DNA of 64,000 bases, taken from assembly GCF_000281045.1 (NCBI RefSeq), contig NW_008246093.1:427839-491838 (forward strand), written 5' to 3'. Each line of letters begins with the position of its first letter. The stretch's first letter is position 1. Both the position numbers and the translations under genes were made by a program. This stretch comes from Saprolegnia diclina VS20. Taxonomy: Eukaryota; Oomycota; Saprolegniomycetes; Saprolegniales; Saprolegniaceae. Below are positions 12,812-23,746 of this stretch, piece by piece. The notes beneath the pieces were generated by a model. That model was given only the letters and a program-made list of their open reading frames with translations. It ran no database searches and was not told where the DNA came from.

Positions 12812-13356
12812 TCATAACATTGGCTTTCGTGTCACTAGAGTATACTACAATCTATATCGCGAGTATGTGTCATATTGGCCTTGTGCCAGGACGCTTCAAG
12901 GTTGCAGCTATTCTTTCTTGAAGCTTCAGGAGCCCTACCCCTAGTTTCGATCTGGCTGCTAGGAGAGACGACGTTTCTGCCACGTACTCGGGCCAGAATA
13001 CTCGTCCTCAATGGACCGACAGATGGGTACAGTGTATGCACGTTGCCAGATGCTACACTAAGATGCGTTTGAACCTCTGCCAGTCAGGAATTTGGACGTT
13101 CGATGACACCGTCCATGTGCAAACCGAGGTTAGGGTTAGCTTGACGTCCACACGTTTGGTTCACAATGGCTTTGCTGCCTACCGCCATGGAAACTGAGGC
13201 CCACAACACATATGTTAGCCATGGCTTCAACGTATATGCACAACGTCGTCGCCTGACCAAACTGCCTCCCAACGATCTCAACTCACAATCCACAAACATT
13301 TTCTGTATCAACCAATTCTTTGCTACTACTAGTACACATCCATCGCTTCCAACGGC
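12812..13356. other. Intergenic region between convergent genes
   Basis: No supported gene. It holds the 3' flanks of the exonuclease gene and of the DUF2828 gene; short AT-richer stretches are seen but no clear repeat. Confidence 0.4.
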
Positions 13357-14877
13357 CTAGACAAGTTCAAAGCCCAGGTCCGCGTCGGCTGCCTCAGGTG
13401 GCAGTGTAATGAGGTCGTAGCGCACATCGAGCAGCGCCGTGAGCATCGTCTGGAACGGCGTCGGCGCGTCTTCCCCAGCGAGGACGGCCTTGAGGACGTT
13501 GGGCGAGAAGCCCGAGATGAGCGACACGCTGGCTTGGGTCGCGAGCGCTGCAAAGTCCATCGCGTTGCCGTTCACGTTCCAAAAGACGAGGTGCGGGACG
13601 TCGTAGTTGGCGGCCGCAAACTCTTTCGCGAGCACCGCATAGTTGGTCTCAAAGTTGCGATCCGCTCGGTCAAACTGCATGTCCGAGACGACAATAAGCT
13701 TCTTGGGCATGCGCTCGCGCGGGATCTGCTTGGAGACACCGAGGTGAATGACGGCGCGGAAGGCCGCAGCAAAGTCCGTGCTGCCGCCCCACGGCGCACC
13801 CCTGAGGCTCTTGACCTTGGCATGCAAGCTGTCGCCGTCAATGTGATGGAAGCGCGGCGACGACTCGAACGTGAGCACGAGATTGTGAAACTCGTCCGAG
13901 ACGATCGACGACACCATGATACCGAGCGCGATCGACACTTGCATCGGCGTACCCGACATCGAGCCCGACACGTCCGACATGACGAGCGTCTGCGTGAGCG
14001 TACCCAGAGCCCGCGTCGCCGTCTCCAGAACAGCCCACTGCGCCTCCAAAAGCTCGTCCTTGGGCTGGCCATTGTAGTAGGCGTCGACGATTTGGTGCGG
14101 ATAGAGGACCGCCGCGTTGACCTTGGTCTCGCCCGTCTTGAGACCGGCCTTCCACGTCGCAAAGGCGTCGGGGAGATGCCGCTCGAACGCATGCTTGGGC
14201 TTGCCATGGTTCTTCATCGCGACGCTGGGCACCTTGTTCAAGTTGATCTTCTCCCACTCCTTGGCGCACATGAGCGACTCCAGCAGCGTGAGCGACTTGC
14301 GCAACGGCGACAAGTACGTCTTGCGCAACTCGGCCGACCGCACGTTGAGCAGCTTGGCGAGTTTGCCGTTGACATGGTCCTTCTTGTCGGCCTTCTTGTT
14401 CTCGGACGGCACCCACTTGGCGCAGAGACTGATGGGCTTGCCATCGTGGAGCGCGGCCAGATCCTTCTTGAGTTGCTGCGCAAAGATCGAGAGCGCAAAG
14501 GTCTCGGCAGGCGTGCCCACGAGCGCGAGGAGGTCGTCGTACCGCCCGTAGACGCTGACGTAGTGCTCGAGGTTGTGCAGGAGCGCGCGCGTGTCGTGCG
14601 TCGCCAGCCACGCGAGGGCCTGTCGCCCGAGAAGCCGTTCGCCTTTGCCGCCGCGGATATCGCGAATGTACGCAATGATCTTGAGCGTATGCAGCGGGTC
14701 CTCGGCGTACGAGGCGACCAGCTTGGCTTCGAGATCGTTGAGGGACGTGCCCCGGAGCACGCCGGCAAAGAGGTCGACACGGGCGCTGGTCGTCGTCGCA
14801 TGGGTCAAGGCGCCGTTGTCGGTCGTCGTCATCTTCTGCGCCGCAAGCGCCTTGGCTGCTTCCGCAAACGAGGCCAT
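13357..14877 (-). CDS. DUF2828-family protein with a von Willebrand A domain
   Basis: Intronless, 506 residues from the ATG at 14877 (MASFAEAAKAL). The frame stays open upstream but has no better start. The N-terminal half is helical and resembles the TROVE/DUF2828 module (LKIIAYIRDIRGGKGER, then YGRYDDLLALVGT). The C-terminal half is a vWA fold with a metal-ion site: DVSGSMSG (DxSxS) in VMSDVSGSMSG, then GSTDF and VVSDMQFD. TROVE-vWA proteins such as Ro60 bind small RNAs, and DUF2828 proteins are their little-studied relatives in plants, amoebae and oomycetes. An RNA- or ligand-binding role is therefore inferred. All MIDAS-type residues look intact. The very long open frame on the opposite strand is a shadow of its GC-rich codons. 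Confidence 0.8.
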   Translation of the reverse strand: MASFAEAAKALAAQKMTTTDNGALTHATTTSARVDLFAGVLRGTSLNDLEAKLVASYAEDPLHTLKIIAYIRDIRGGKGERLLGRQALAWLATHDTRALLHNLEHYVSVYGRYDDLLALVGTPAETFALSIFAQQLKKDLAALHDGKPISLCAKWVPSENKKADKKDHVNGKLAKLLNVRSAELRKTYLSPLRKSLTLLESLMCAKEWEKINLNKVPSVAMKNHGKPKHAFERHLPDAFATWKAGLKTGETKVNAAVLYPHQIVDAYYNGQPKDELLEAQWAVLETATRALGTLTQTLVMSDVSGSMSGTPMQVSIALGIMVSSIVSDEFHNLVLTFESSPRFHHIDGDSLHAKVKSLRGAPWGGSTDFAAAFRAVIHLGVSKQIPRERMPKKLIVVSDMQFDRADRNFETNYAVLAKEFAAANYDVPHLVFWNVNGNAMDFAALATQASVSLISGFSPNVLKAVLAGEDAPTPFQTMLTALLDVRYDLITLPPEAADADLGFELV

Positions 14878-15795
14878 GCTGGCAGACGAGCGCAAAAATT
14901 GAAAATGGAACTCGCCTCGTGGGAGCCACACCAAAGATATTCGCTTATCCAAGTACATTGGCAACCGGATGAAAACCCCTCGACGCTGAACCACGACCTA
15001 CGAAGAGTGAGCCCGCAACGACATCCAGCATACACGAGAAATTTTTATTATGCCGTGGGTCTTGCATTCGTCTTCTCATCGAGGTGACCACACGCTGTCG
15101 ACGCGGTGCATAGATATATACTATTTAAGCGAATACATGACAATCCGCCCGACGGTATCCGGCAACGGCATGGAATGAGATACAGGTGCCAGTCGTGAGT
15201 GATGGTCGTTGCCACGTCGACTCCACCGCTGCCATCATGTGGCCGATGGCATGAGCAATGGTTGAGGCATGGACAGGTAGATGTTGCATTCCTTCTCCTT
15301 CTATTGCCTGCAGCCACGCGTGTGCTAGCGCCCAGCCTACAGAATGGATGTAGCCATTGATACCTTGCCTAATTCAAAGTCATTGTTGGCGTGCTCAATC
15401 CAGGGGTACATTATTTACCCTGGCTCAATCGCTCCAGAGACCAAATCTCGACACCTCTGGCGCCCGACGCAATCAACGCCGGCATTCAACCTTGATCTAT
15501 TCTTTCCAGCCAATAATGATTTTCGCGGTCGAATTTTTACGCTCGTCATCTGTAGACTAGACAAAAAGGGAGGACTTGGGAGCGCCTTGGTGTGTATGAT
15601 GATGGCCCTGGAAGCCACGCCGAGGCGTTCGACGAGTGTTCGTACAGCGAGAGTGTCCAAAACTTCTGGACTTTGGCAAAACATTCGACCGTCGAAAAAA
15701 TTCCCCTTCGAATGTTCCAGGATTTAGCACCGAACAATCAAAGTTCGACGGTTGCAACATCATTCCACGTGCAATGCCTTTCACAACTGAAAACG
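14878..15795. other. Intergenic region, divergent promoters
   Basis: About 900 bp between the DUF2828 gene (reading left) and the first ankyrin gene (reading right). A CCGGAT half-box lies near 14965 and TATCCGG near 15160. No coding region or RNA gene is supported. Confidence 0.4.
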
Positions 15796-17829
15796 ATGGC
15801 AGCGACCTTCCACAGCGTGATCCTCGGCCAGCCTGAGATCGCAACGATGGTCTTTGCGTTTCAGTTTGGCTTGTATGAAGACGTGTGCCCGGCCTTCCGC
15901 GCCTGTCGTGAGCTCGTGGAGCTTGTCGCCAGGTTTCGAAGTTACGCATGTGATCCGTCCTTTCGCCAAGCGTTCGCGCCGAATGCCGTGTGGTCGGACG
16001 ACCTCGGGTACATCACCCCATTGATGTATGCTCTTCGCGGCAATCAGCGCGACCCGCGTTTGCCACTGCATGTGGCCATTGCCCAAGGTTTCGTGCCGCT
16101 GACCAAGCGCATTCTATGCTGCCGACCCGACCTCGTCTCGGACGACGCGATCGTCTTGGCCTTTGAGAAGAACCACCTAGCTATCGTCGAGCTTCTACTG
16201 GACCAGCGCGAAAGCGTACGCAAACAACGTGGCATTATCCGCGCAAGTACGTAATTACTGTGGTGACCCATGATGTTTACAAAGTACCTTGGCGTAGCAA
16301 CTCGTACGTAGCTTGCGAGGCACTTGAATTACTGGGGCAACATGGTGGCTCGCGATGACTCGAGAGGTCTTCTTTTACTCCAACGCTTTGGTCTGCACCC
16401 CGACGACGTGATTGCCTCGGGTCGCCGGTATGTGATCAATCGCGCGACGCTCAAGAACGCAACGCTCGCACTCGACCTTTTTCCGTGGCTTCTCTATCCA
16501 AGTCTCTTGGATGACATTGCAGGCAAAGGATTTTTGCCGCTCGTACGCTCGCTCCACGAACGCGGCCTCGACTGCTCGACGGTCGCCATGAACGAAGCGG
16601 CGACCAATGGCCATTTGGAGGTCGTCAAGTTCCTCCATTTCAACCGGACCGAAGGCTGCACAATCGGCGCACTCGAGTGGGCTATTCTCAACGGCCACCT
16701 CGATGTTGTCCGCTTTCTCATTGCGCATCGCACCGAAGGCGCATCGCCCACCGTCCTCGACTTTGCTGCTGCGAACGGCCACTTTGACGTCGTTCAGCAC
16801 CTCCATTCTCTGGGCACGTTTGGCTGCACCGTCGCCGCCGTCGACCACGCCGCTTCTGGCGGTCACCTGAATATCGTCGAGTTTCTCTTGATGCACCGAA
16901 GTGAGGGGTGCACCCATGACAAAGTCGTTGAAAAAGCGCTCAAGGGTTGTCATCCGCATATGGCAAGGTACCTCCTCTCGCGCGGGTATCCGTTTCCAAC
17001 GTCGGAGCTCAACTTGGATTACTTTTGCTTTGGCAACCCCGAGAGCGTTGGCGTCTTTGAGCTCTTGGTCGCACACGGTCGACCGATTGAGGAGGATTGG
17101 TTCCTCCAAGCCTGCGTTGACAGCAATTTGCCTCTCGTTCGCCTCCTGTACGCATACGCCGACCCTGCCTGGCACCCCGAAGCGCTCAAAGAAGCCGTCC
17201 GAGTCAACGCGTGGGACATTGTGCGCTTTCTTTTGGCCAACGACGCGATGGACGTGTCGGCCGACACCCTCAAAAAGGCGCTACGCTCTGGCTACTTTGA
17301 TCTCGCTGCGCAAATTCTGCGGCGGCAACCCGAGCTCCGACACGAGAAGCTACTCGAGGCCGCTGCAGCCAGCCACAACGCCAAGGCCATCCGATTGCTC
17401 CTTGCTGCCGGCATTGGCAACCCGCGCGAGGTCCTCCTTGAGATTGCAGGTCGTAAACAACACGTGACCGATTGCAAGCTCCTCCTGCCGTGCTGCATGG
17501 ATGCGACCGACCATCTCGACAACATTAGCTTTCTATTGGACCTGCTCGCTCTGCCCGACCGCCACCGTGCGACGACCCTCCAGTTGATCACATCCGAGCT
17601 CCTGGAGCAAGGAAGAAAGGCCAGCCAAACGATGCAGCTAGCACCTAGCGCGGCGGCGCGAGCGTCTAATTTGCTACAGGCGGGCGAGGTTGTCGACTGG
17701 GCGTTGGCCCTCGTCATGGGCCATCTTCGTGCGACGGCCACCATCGAGGAGCTCGAGAAGAAGACAGCATTGGTCGAAGATGCCGAGCTTAAGACGCAGC
17801 TCCAACGTTTGCTCGAAGAGAAGCCGTAG
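15796..17829 (+). CDS. Ankyrin-repeat protein, copy 1
   Basis: Paralogue of the gene at 18170. Exon 1 (15796-16215) encodes the conserved family head (MAATFHSVILGQPEIATMVF, LPLHVAIAQG), and exon 2 (16312-17829) the repeats. The 96-nt intron with GTACGC donor and TAG acceptor keeps the frame; other joins are possible, because copy 2 has about 65 more residues here and no intron. About ten degenerate ankyrin units follow, most with the lineage signature NGHLEVVKFLH-NRTEGCT, then a C-terminal cap (GEVVDWALALV, LVEDAELKTQLQRLLEE). About 645 residues, no signal peptide or membrane segment. Ankyrin arrays bind proteins; the target is unknown. Copies 1 and 2 form a tandem duplication, and a third copy is broken near 49-50 kb. 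Confidence 0.85.
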
Positions 17830-18169
17830 GCCAAGAAGATGGACAAGTAAATAGACTCTACTACCGCGGTCCAGGTACTCAGCTAAGCGAATTTCTGACC
17901 CTCCGCGCATCTTATCCGGTGGTGGTCATGTCATACGCAACGATTGTGCAGCTGATTGTACGGGAGCTCTCATTGGCGGCCGGGTCGATGCCATGACGCA
18001 GCAACGACATATCTGCAACAATATCTACCAGACTTTTGCGAATGGGACTGGCGAACCCAACGCTATAATTGCGTCGGCCAAACGAAATATTAGTACCTTT
18101 CAGCTGAAGGTTCAACTTTTCCCTGTCTAAAGTCGATTTTATCCGGATGATTTTGCATTTTCACGTGCC
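17830..18169 (+). promoter_or_regulatory. Promoter of ankyrin copy 2
   Basis: 340 bp without a gene. ATCCGGAT is at 18141-18148, 22 nt before the ATG at 18170. The position is too close to be a typical upstream element, so it may mark the transcription start region. Confidence 0.4.
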
Positions 18170-20440
18170 ATGGCAACCTTCCGCAGTGTCGTGCTTGGCC
18201 AGCCCGAGATCGCATCGATCGTCTTTGGCTACCAGACTGGCGTCTATGAAGACGTGCGTCCAGCCTTCATCGCCTGCGAGGAGCTCGTCGAGTTTGACGC
18301 GAGCAAGAAGCTCTACATGTGCGACGCGTCGTTGTACGAGGCATTTGCGCCAAGCGGCGGTGCGTGGGCAGGTCCCAAGCAATTCCGTTCGTCCGAGTAC
18401 CTTTTGCGCACCGATGTGCGCGATAAAAGCCTGCCGCTGCACTTGGCCATTGCCGGCGGCTGTGCCCACCTGGCCACGCGCATGCTGCAGTGCCGGCCGG
18501 ACCTCGCCTCCGAAGAAGCGATTCTCTTGGCGTTTATCAAAGACCAGTTGGAGACGGTCGAGGTCCTTCTGGATCTGCGAACGACGTTGCCTGCGCTTAC
18601 GAAGCCTGTCTACCACGCGCGTCGTCAGCGTACGTTGCACGCTGCACTGTATACCGGTACACTCATGATTGGCTTGCGATGCGTCCTAGTCGAGAACGGC
18701 TACGTGTGGCGCTTCCCGGTGGGGTTTTTGGTCGACCTTCTCGCGAGAAATGACACCAACGGCCTGTGTTTGCTTGCGCGCTTCGGCACTGGCCCCGATG
18801 ACTTTGAAGGTCGGCAAGAGCGCGATGCCGATTCCACCATCTCGGAACGGGCCATGCGGTCGGCCATGCAGCGTGCGACGCTGGCCAACGCAACGCTCGC
18901 CCTCGACCTCTTTCCATGGTTCGTCTACCCACGTCTCTTGGACGACGTGGCCGACAAAGGGTTCTTCTCGCTCGTACGCTCGCTGCACGAACGCGGTGTC
19001 GTGGGCTCGAGAGACGCGATGGACAAAGCGGCGGCCAACGGCCATTTGGCGATCGTCCGGTTGTTGCACTCGCAGCGACACGAAGGCTGTACTCTCAAGG
19101 CCATGACCGCAGCCGCAATTAACGGCCATCTGGAGGTCGTTCGCTTTCTCGACGCGCATCGAAACGAGGGCTGCACGACGCGGGCCATGGACGAGGCGGC
19201 GGCCAACGGCCATTTGGAGGTCGTTCAGTTTCTCCACTTCAACCGAACCGAAGGCTGCACGTACAAGGCGCTTGACGGCGCCATTACCAAAGGCCACCTT
19301 GACGTCGTTCGCTTCCTTCTCGAGTATCGTTCCGAGGGTGCGTCACGTAATATCCTCAACCAAGCTGCCGGCAACGGCCACCTGCACGTCGTCCAGTACC
19401 TCCACGACCTCGGTTCGTTTGGCTGCACCGTCGCCGCCGTCGACTCGGCAATTGCCGGCGGCCATTTGGACGTCGTGCAGTATCTGTTCGCCCACCGACG
19501 CGAAGGCTGCAGTCGCGACGACGCTGTTGCCAAGGCGCTCCAGAACGGGCATCTGCAAATGGCAACGTACCTCCTCTCACTCGGGTATCCGTTCCCGACC
19601 TCAGCGATCCGTTGGTACGTCAGCACGCTCCGCAAGCCCGAGATGGTCGACGTTCTCCGCCTCTATATCGACAACGGCGGGGCCTTGGATGCGTACTGCA
19701 TACTCTACGCATGCGGTGCCCACAATTTGCCGCTCGTCCAGCTTTTGCACGCGCACCCAAGTGAATTCAGTGGCGCCAACTTGATCGAGATGGCGATCAA
19801 GACCAAGGCGTGGGACGTCGTCGCCTTTCTCTTGGCCCACAGCGCGACAGCCAGCGTTTTGCTGCAAGCCCTCGAGCTGGAACTACCGAGCAGCCACCTC
19901 GAGCTCGTCATGCAACTGCTGGAGCGTCAACCGGAGCTCCGCGACGATAGGCTCCTTCAAGTGGCCCTTGGAGGCGGCAACGTCGAGGCGATGCGGCGTC
20001 TCCTCGCGCTCGGCATTGGCAACCCGCGCGAGTGCCTTCGCGAGATTGCAGGGCGTCGAGAGCACGTGAGTGAGAGCAAATTGCTCCTACCGTACTGCAT
20101 GCACCCGACCGACCACCTCAACAACGTCATTTTTCTTTTCGATCTGCTCGCGCTGCTGGACCGCCACCGTAAGACAACCTTCCGTTTGATCGCGCAAGAG
20201 CTCTCGTATCAAGAAGAAATGGCCAGTGAAGCTTTTGCGCGCGCACCCAACGTGGCGGCCCGTGCTTCAACGCTGCTGGAGGCTGGCGAGGTCATCGACT
20301 GGTCGCTGGCCGTTGTCATTTGCCAGCGCTGGACGACCGATGCAACCGCCAGCATTGAGCAGCTCGAGAAGTCGACTGCGTTGGTGCACGACGCCGAGCT
20401 CCAGACGCAGCTCGATCGTCTTCTCACAGCGCAGCGATAG
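18170..20440 (+). CDS. Ankyrin-repeat protein, copy 2
   Basis: Single exon, 756 residues. The head (MATFRSVVLGQPEIASIVF, VYEDVRPAFIACEELV) and tail (LLEAGEVIDWSLAVVI, LVHDAELQTQLDRLL) match copy 1. Twelve or more ankyrin units lie between residues 90 and 650, many written as NGHLEVVRFLDAHRNEGCT. This copy is the full-length reference for the family in this window: it lacks the intron seen in copy 1 and includes the linker CRPDLASEEAILLAFIKDQL that is displaced in the broken third copy. Cytosolic scaffold role inferred. Confidence 0.88.
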   Translation: MATFRSVVLGQPEIASIVFGYQTGVYEDVRPAFIACEELVEFDASKKLYMCDASLYEAFAPSGGAWAGPKQFRSSEYLLRTDVRDKSLPLHLAIAGGCAHLATRMLQCRPDLASEEAILLAFIKDQLETVEVLLDLRTTLPALTKPVYHARRQRTLHAALYTGTLMIGLRCVLVENGYVWRFPVGFLVDLLARNDTNGLCLLARFGTGPDDFEGRQERDADSTISERAMRSAMQRATLANATLALDLFPWFVYPRLLDDVADKGFFSLVRSLHERGVVGSRDAMDKAAANGHLAIVRLLHSQRHEGCTLKAMTAAAINGHLEVVRFLDAHRNEGCTTRAMDEAAANGHLEVVQFLHFNRTEGCTYKALDGAITKGHLDVVRFLLEYRSEGASRNILNQAAGNGHLHVVQYLHDLGSFGCTVAAVDSAIAGGHLDVVQYLFAHRREGCSRDDAVAKALQNGHLQMATYLLSLGYPFPTSAIRWYVSTLRKPEMVDVLRLYIDNGGALDAYCILYACGAHNLPLVQLLHAHPSEFSGANLIEMAIKTKAWDVVAFLLAHSATASVLLQALELELPSSHLELVMQLLERQPELRDDRLLQVALGGGNVEAMRRLLALGIGNPRECLREIAGRREHVSESKLLLPYCMHPTDHLNNVIFLFDLLALLDRHRKTTFRLIAQELSYQEEMASEAFARAPNVAARASTLLEAGEVIDWSLAVVICQRWTTDATASIEQLEKSTALVHDAELQTQLDRLLTAQR

Positions 20441-20675
20441 ACCGAGACCGATGCAATAATGACACATTGTGTCCAACATATTTTCGATACCAGTGGTCTA
20501 CTTCACAATCTGCACTGTCTAATACCTTGTCGATATCTAGTTTTCGCATTCTGATTTGCATCAAGCAGGTGGAGTTTCTCGGCGCCAGCCAAACCTCTAT
20601 CAACTGATAGGATAGATATCAAGTGTCACAGGCAACTGTCGGTTCGAGCGAGAAAGGTCTCAACGGGCAACCTCG

Positions 20676-21053
20676 ATGGCACTCTCGATCGCAGCGCAGA
20701 TTGAGCAGCGGATAGCAGCGCTCTTGCCACCGCCGCCACCAGCCTTCGCAACACGTCCGCGACTCGACGCGCCCGAGAAGCCATTGACAGTCCTTTGGCA
20801 ACAACGCTGCTACGCCCTCCGCCAGCGCCAGCGCTACCAGATGCACCGCGTTCTTCAGCACAAGCACCTGCGCCGGCGCCGGCCCAGTCCGCCGACCGAA
20901 TGCGCCATCTGCCTCGAGATGATGCAGCCCGAGCGCGAGATGCTGCGCACGCTGCCGTGCGGCCACGCATACCACCGCGCGTGCATTGACTCGTGGGCCA
21001 AGCGGCAGAAGACGTGCCCGTGCGACCGCCTGCCCTTTGGCCGTCTCTTTTAG
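20676..21053 (+). CDS. Small RING-H2 finger protein
   Basis: 125 residues, intronless. The C-terminal RING reads CAIC, then LPCGHAYHRACIDSWAKR and KTCPCDRLPF, which is the C3H2C3 order of RING-H2 E3 ubiquitin ligases. The last ligand pair is Cys-Pro-Cys with one residue between the cysteines instead of the usual two (CPxC), which may weaken zinc binding or be a sequence error. The N-terminal half is basic and has a Pro run. The Trp after the fifth ligand (DSW) is the usual E2-contact residue. Function as an E3 is inferred; substrate unknown. Confidence 0.75.
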   Translation: MALSIAAQIEQRIAALLPPPPPAFATRPRLDAPEKPLTVLWQQRCYALRQRQRYQMHRVLQHKHLRRRRPSPPTECAICLEMMQPEREMLRTLPCGHAYHRACIDSWAKRQKTCPCDRLPFGRLF

Positions 21054-21137
21054 CCCGTCCGTCGACGCCTTTTTGCATGCTCACCAATACTGTATTTCTG
21101 CATATGCTTTGAACATTGGTGACGTCATGGCAGCAGG

Positions 21138-23746
21138 CTATCCTAGCTGGTCGTCCTTGGGGTGCAATCGCGGGGTGCGGTGGCACAGCCGTCGCCACGC
21201 CTCGAGCCTTGCGTCATCTTCGTCCTCGCGCCATGTGAGCTTGACGTCCTTGATCCATGCATTCGTGACAACCAAGACGATCTCGTCGTCGTCGTCGTCA
21301 TGCAACAAACTCGCATCGTCAAACTCGGGGGTTAGGACAAAGCCAGCATGGATCTCTTGAGCGACAGGGGCCGCCTTCTCGAGCCGGCCGCCATAGGCCC
21401 CGAGACGCGCGCTTAGCTGGTCCCGCGAGCATTCGCGGACGTTGGGGCTGCGGCAGACCCAGCACTTTCGAACGTGGAGGACGCTCGCCGCAGCACGCTT
21501 TTTGGGTTCGCGCAAGACTGCGAACGCCTTGCAGCTGTGGCAGATCGTGCCCAAGACAGCTTTGCGACAGAGCAGTTGCTGCAGCGGCCCAACAACCGCT
21601 GCGACGTCATTGGCACTCACCTAGCGCCTTCCTTTGGCACACAACACGCACAGATGTATGTACCTCGTAGGCGACCGATGGGAGGCCGCGGAACCCGAGC
21701 TTGACAAGCGGCGATGACGCGTCTGTGACGGCGACGCAGCGCAGACTTGCAAGCGGCCGCGCAAGCACATGCCCCGAGTCGACTTCTTCCAGTACTTTTG
21801 ATGCCTGCAACATAGATTGAGATCCTCTGGCATTCATCGATGAGGTCTACGTGAAGGTGGATCGTGGCCGGCAGCCCTTCTTGACTCGCTGGCAAGTCCA
21901 ACGCGTCAGCTTCGTCGAGCGAGAGGAAGAGACGCACGTCCAGACCCATCTTGGAGGCGACCTACACCCGCGAGATGAGCTGCCTGCGATAGAGCGCGAC
22001 GTGGGGTCCACCGGCCGCTGCATCGCCATCTCATCGTCGCTCCCAGTCGCATCCACATCATCCTCGTCGTCGTCGTCACTGCCGTCTTCTTCGGCCGCTA
22101 AATCACGCAGAAACTCATCGACGTAGTAGCTACGGGCACGCGCGCGGTGCGTCGGTGTCTCGACGACAAAGTCGTCGACGCTCGAGACAACGCTGTTGTC
22201 GCTCCATCCGCTCTCAACGCGGGGACGGGCCGCCGCTTTCGCTACTGGTCGTGGCAATGGCGCCAGCACAAACGTGTCTTCAATCGCAGCCGGTCGAGGC
22301 CGCAAGCGAAGCCCCAAGGTCGTCGGCAAGAGCGGGTACCCAAGCGCATCGGTGCGCGTCGTTGGCCCGTGCTGGCGCGAGTAGCGCATGCTCTCGAGCT
22401 CGGTCGACGTCCACGGCGCCCCGTCCAGTTCGACGCGCGGCCCGACATGAAACAGCACCTACATTCTGTTTTGAAAACAGTGTTTCATGGAAGATCGTAC
22501 TTGTCGGCGGTAGTCGGGGTACGTCGCGAGCGGGTTCCCGCGCAAGTAGAGTTCGTCGAGCCGCAGCGATGCGAGACATGCGATGGCGTCCACGTTGGCC
22601 AACGCGTTAAACGACAGATCGAGGATCTACTGCACCATAAGACCGGATTCGCGACGCGTTAATCGACCTGCAATGCGGGTAAACGGGTCGTCGGCAGCGC
22701 CTCAAGCGACGTCAGGTGATTGTGGTCGAGCCAGAGTGCAGTGAGCGCCGTGTAGCTGCTGCGCAGTGAGAAGGAAGCGAGTGCGTTGTGCGAGAAGCGC
22801 GCCGAGAGCAAGGACGTCGACGCCATGAGGTCGTCGATCGACGTCAGTGCGTTCCCGCTGCAGTCAACGTGCGCGAGGGCCGGTAAGAACGTGTCGAGGT
22901 CCTATGCTTCGATTGAGTGTAGCCTACGAATGAAATGGCGACTACCGCGTGCCACGACGGCAAGGCTGCATGGCACACCTTGAGCGTATGCAAGCACGGC
23001 CATGACTTGTGCAAGAGCAGCTCCATGAGGCTTGTAAGAGGGCTGCCATGGTACTCCAGCACCTACTATGGTATGAGATGACGCAACCCTAGTCAGAAGT
23101 ACCTCGAGCTGACGAGGAAAGCATGCAAGCGAAGGAAGCGTCTCGGTCGGCGTCTCTCGCAGCTCGACGCTTGTCATGGCCGAGAATATCTCAAGGTGCA
23201 GGTCGGGGCATGGGCGGCGCTGGCTCGCGGCGTCGTGGCTGACTTTGAGCACCTTGGCTTCCTGCAGTAACGTCGAGAGTTTGAGTACGTCCAGGTGGCC
23301 GATGGGCGCTTGGTCGAGGTCGGAAGCGCCGTCGCCCGCCATAGGCGACAAGACCGGGCACTCGAAGAGCGCCATCGTGTCACTGGACGTCGTCCGGCGA
23401 ATCGTCCAGCCATCGATGCGGCCACTGCCATCCTAGTACCAGCATGAGAGTGGCTGGTCATGGGCCATCACCGCACCTGGGCGTGCTTGGGACATAGCGT
23501 CGTCTGTAGCCGCTCAAAGAGGTACGCGATGCCATGCGGATTGAGCGCGAGCTTGACCGCCCCTTTCTTGAGCTTGCTTACGTGCGTCTGCAGCGTCTCG
23601 TGGAGCAGCTTTAGGAACGAGCCGTCGCAGTAAAACCGGTCAAAGTCCATCTCATCTGTCGAGGAGCGCGAGCGTGGCGGCGACGTCGCGGGCGTCGACG
23701 GGCTCGGACGTCGAGGGTCCCATCGGTCGTCGTCGCCCCACTCCAT
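21138..23746 (-). CDS. LRR protein with C-terminal zinc ribbon (STK11IP-like architecture)
   Basis: Multi-exon gene from the ATG at 23746 (MEWGDDDRWDPRRPSPS) to the stop at 21138. After a helical head (FLKLLHETLQTHVSKLKKG) come SDS22-type LRRs: VDCSGNALTSIDDL, FSHNALASFSL, LWLDHNHLTSLEAL, LDLSFNALANVDAI and LYLRGNPLATYPDYR with its cap VLFHVGPRVELDG. An acidic linker follows, then a segment with CHSC and CWVC pairs about 30 residues apart, and a short acidic tail. Introns of 42-45 nt are visible at 22477-22519 and 22630-22670. The head, SDS22-type LRRs and capped last repeat recall LKB1-interacting protein 1; this is only a structural resemblance, and a simple LRR scaffold is the safer call. 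Confidence 0.65.

Noticed and set aside
13534-15087. Long plus-strand open frame opposite the DUF2828 gene
   Set aside because: Antisense shadow; composition unlike protein, while the minus strand has vWA motifs.
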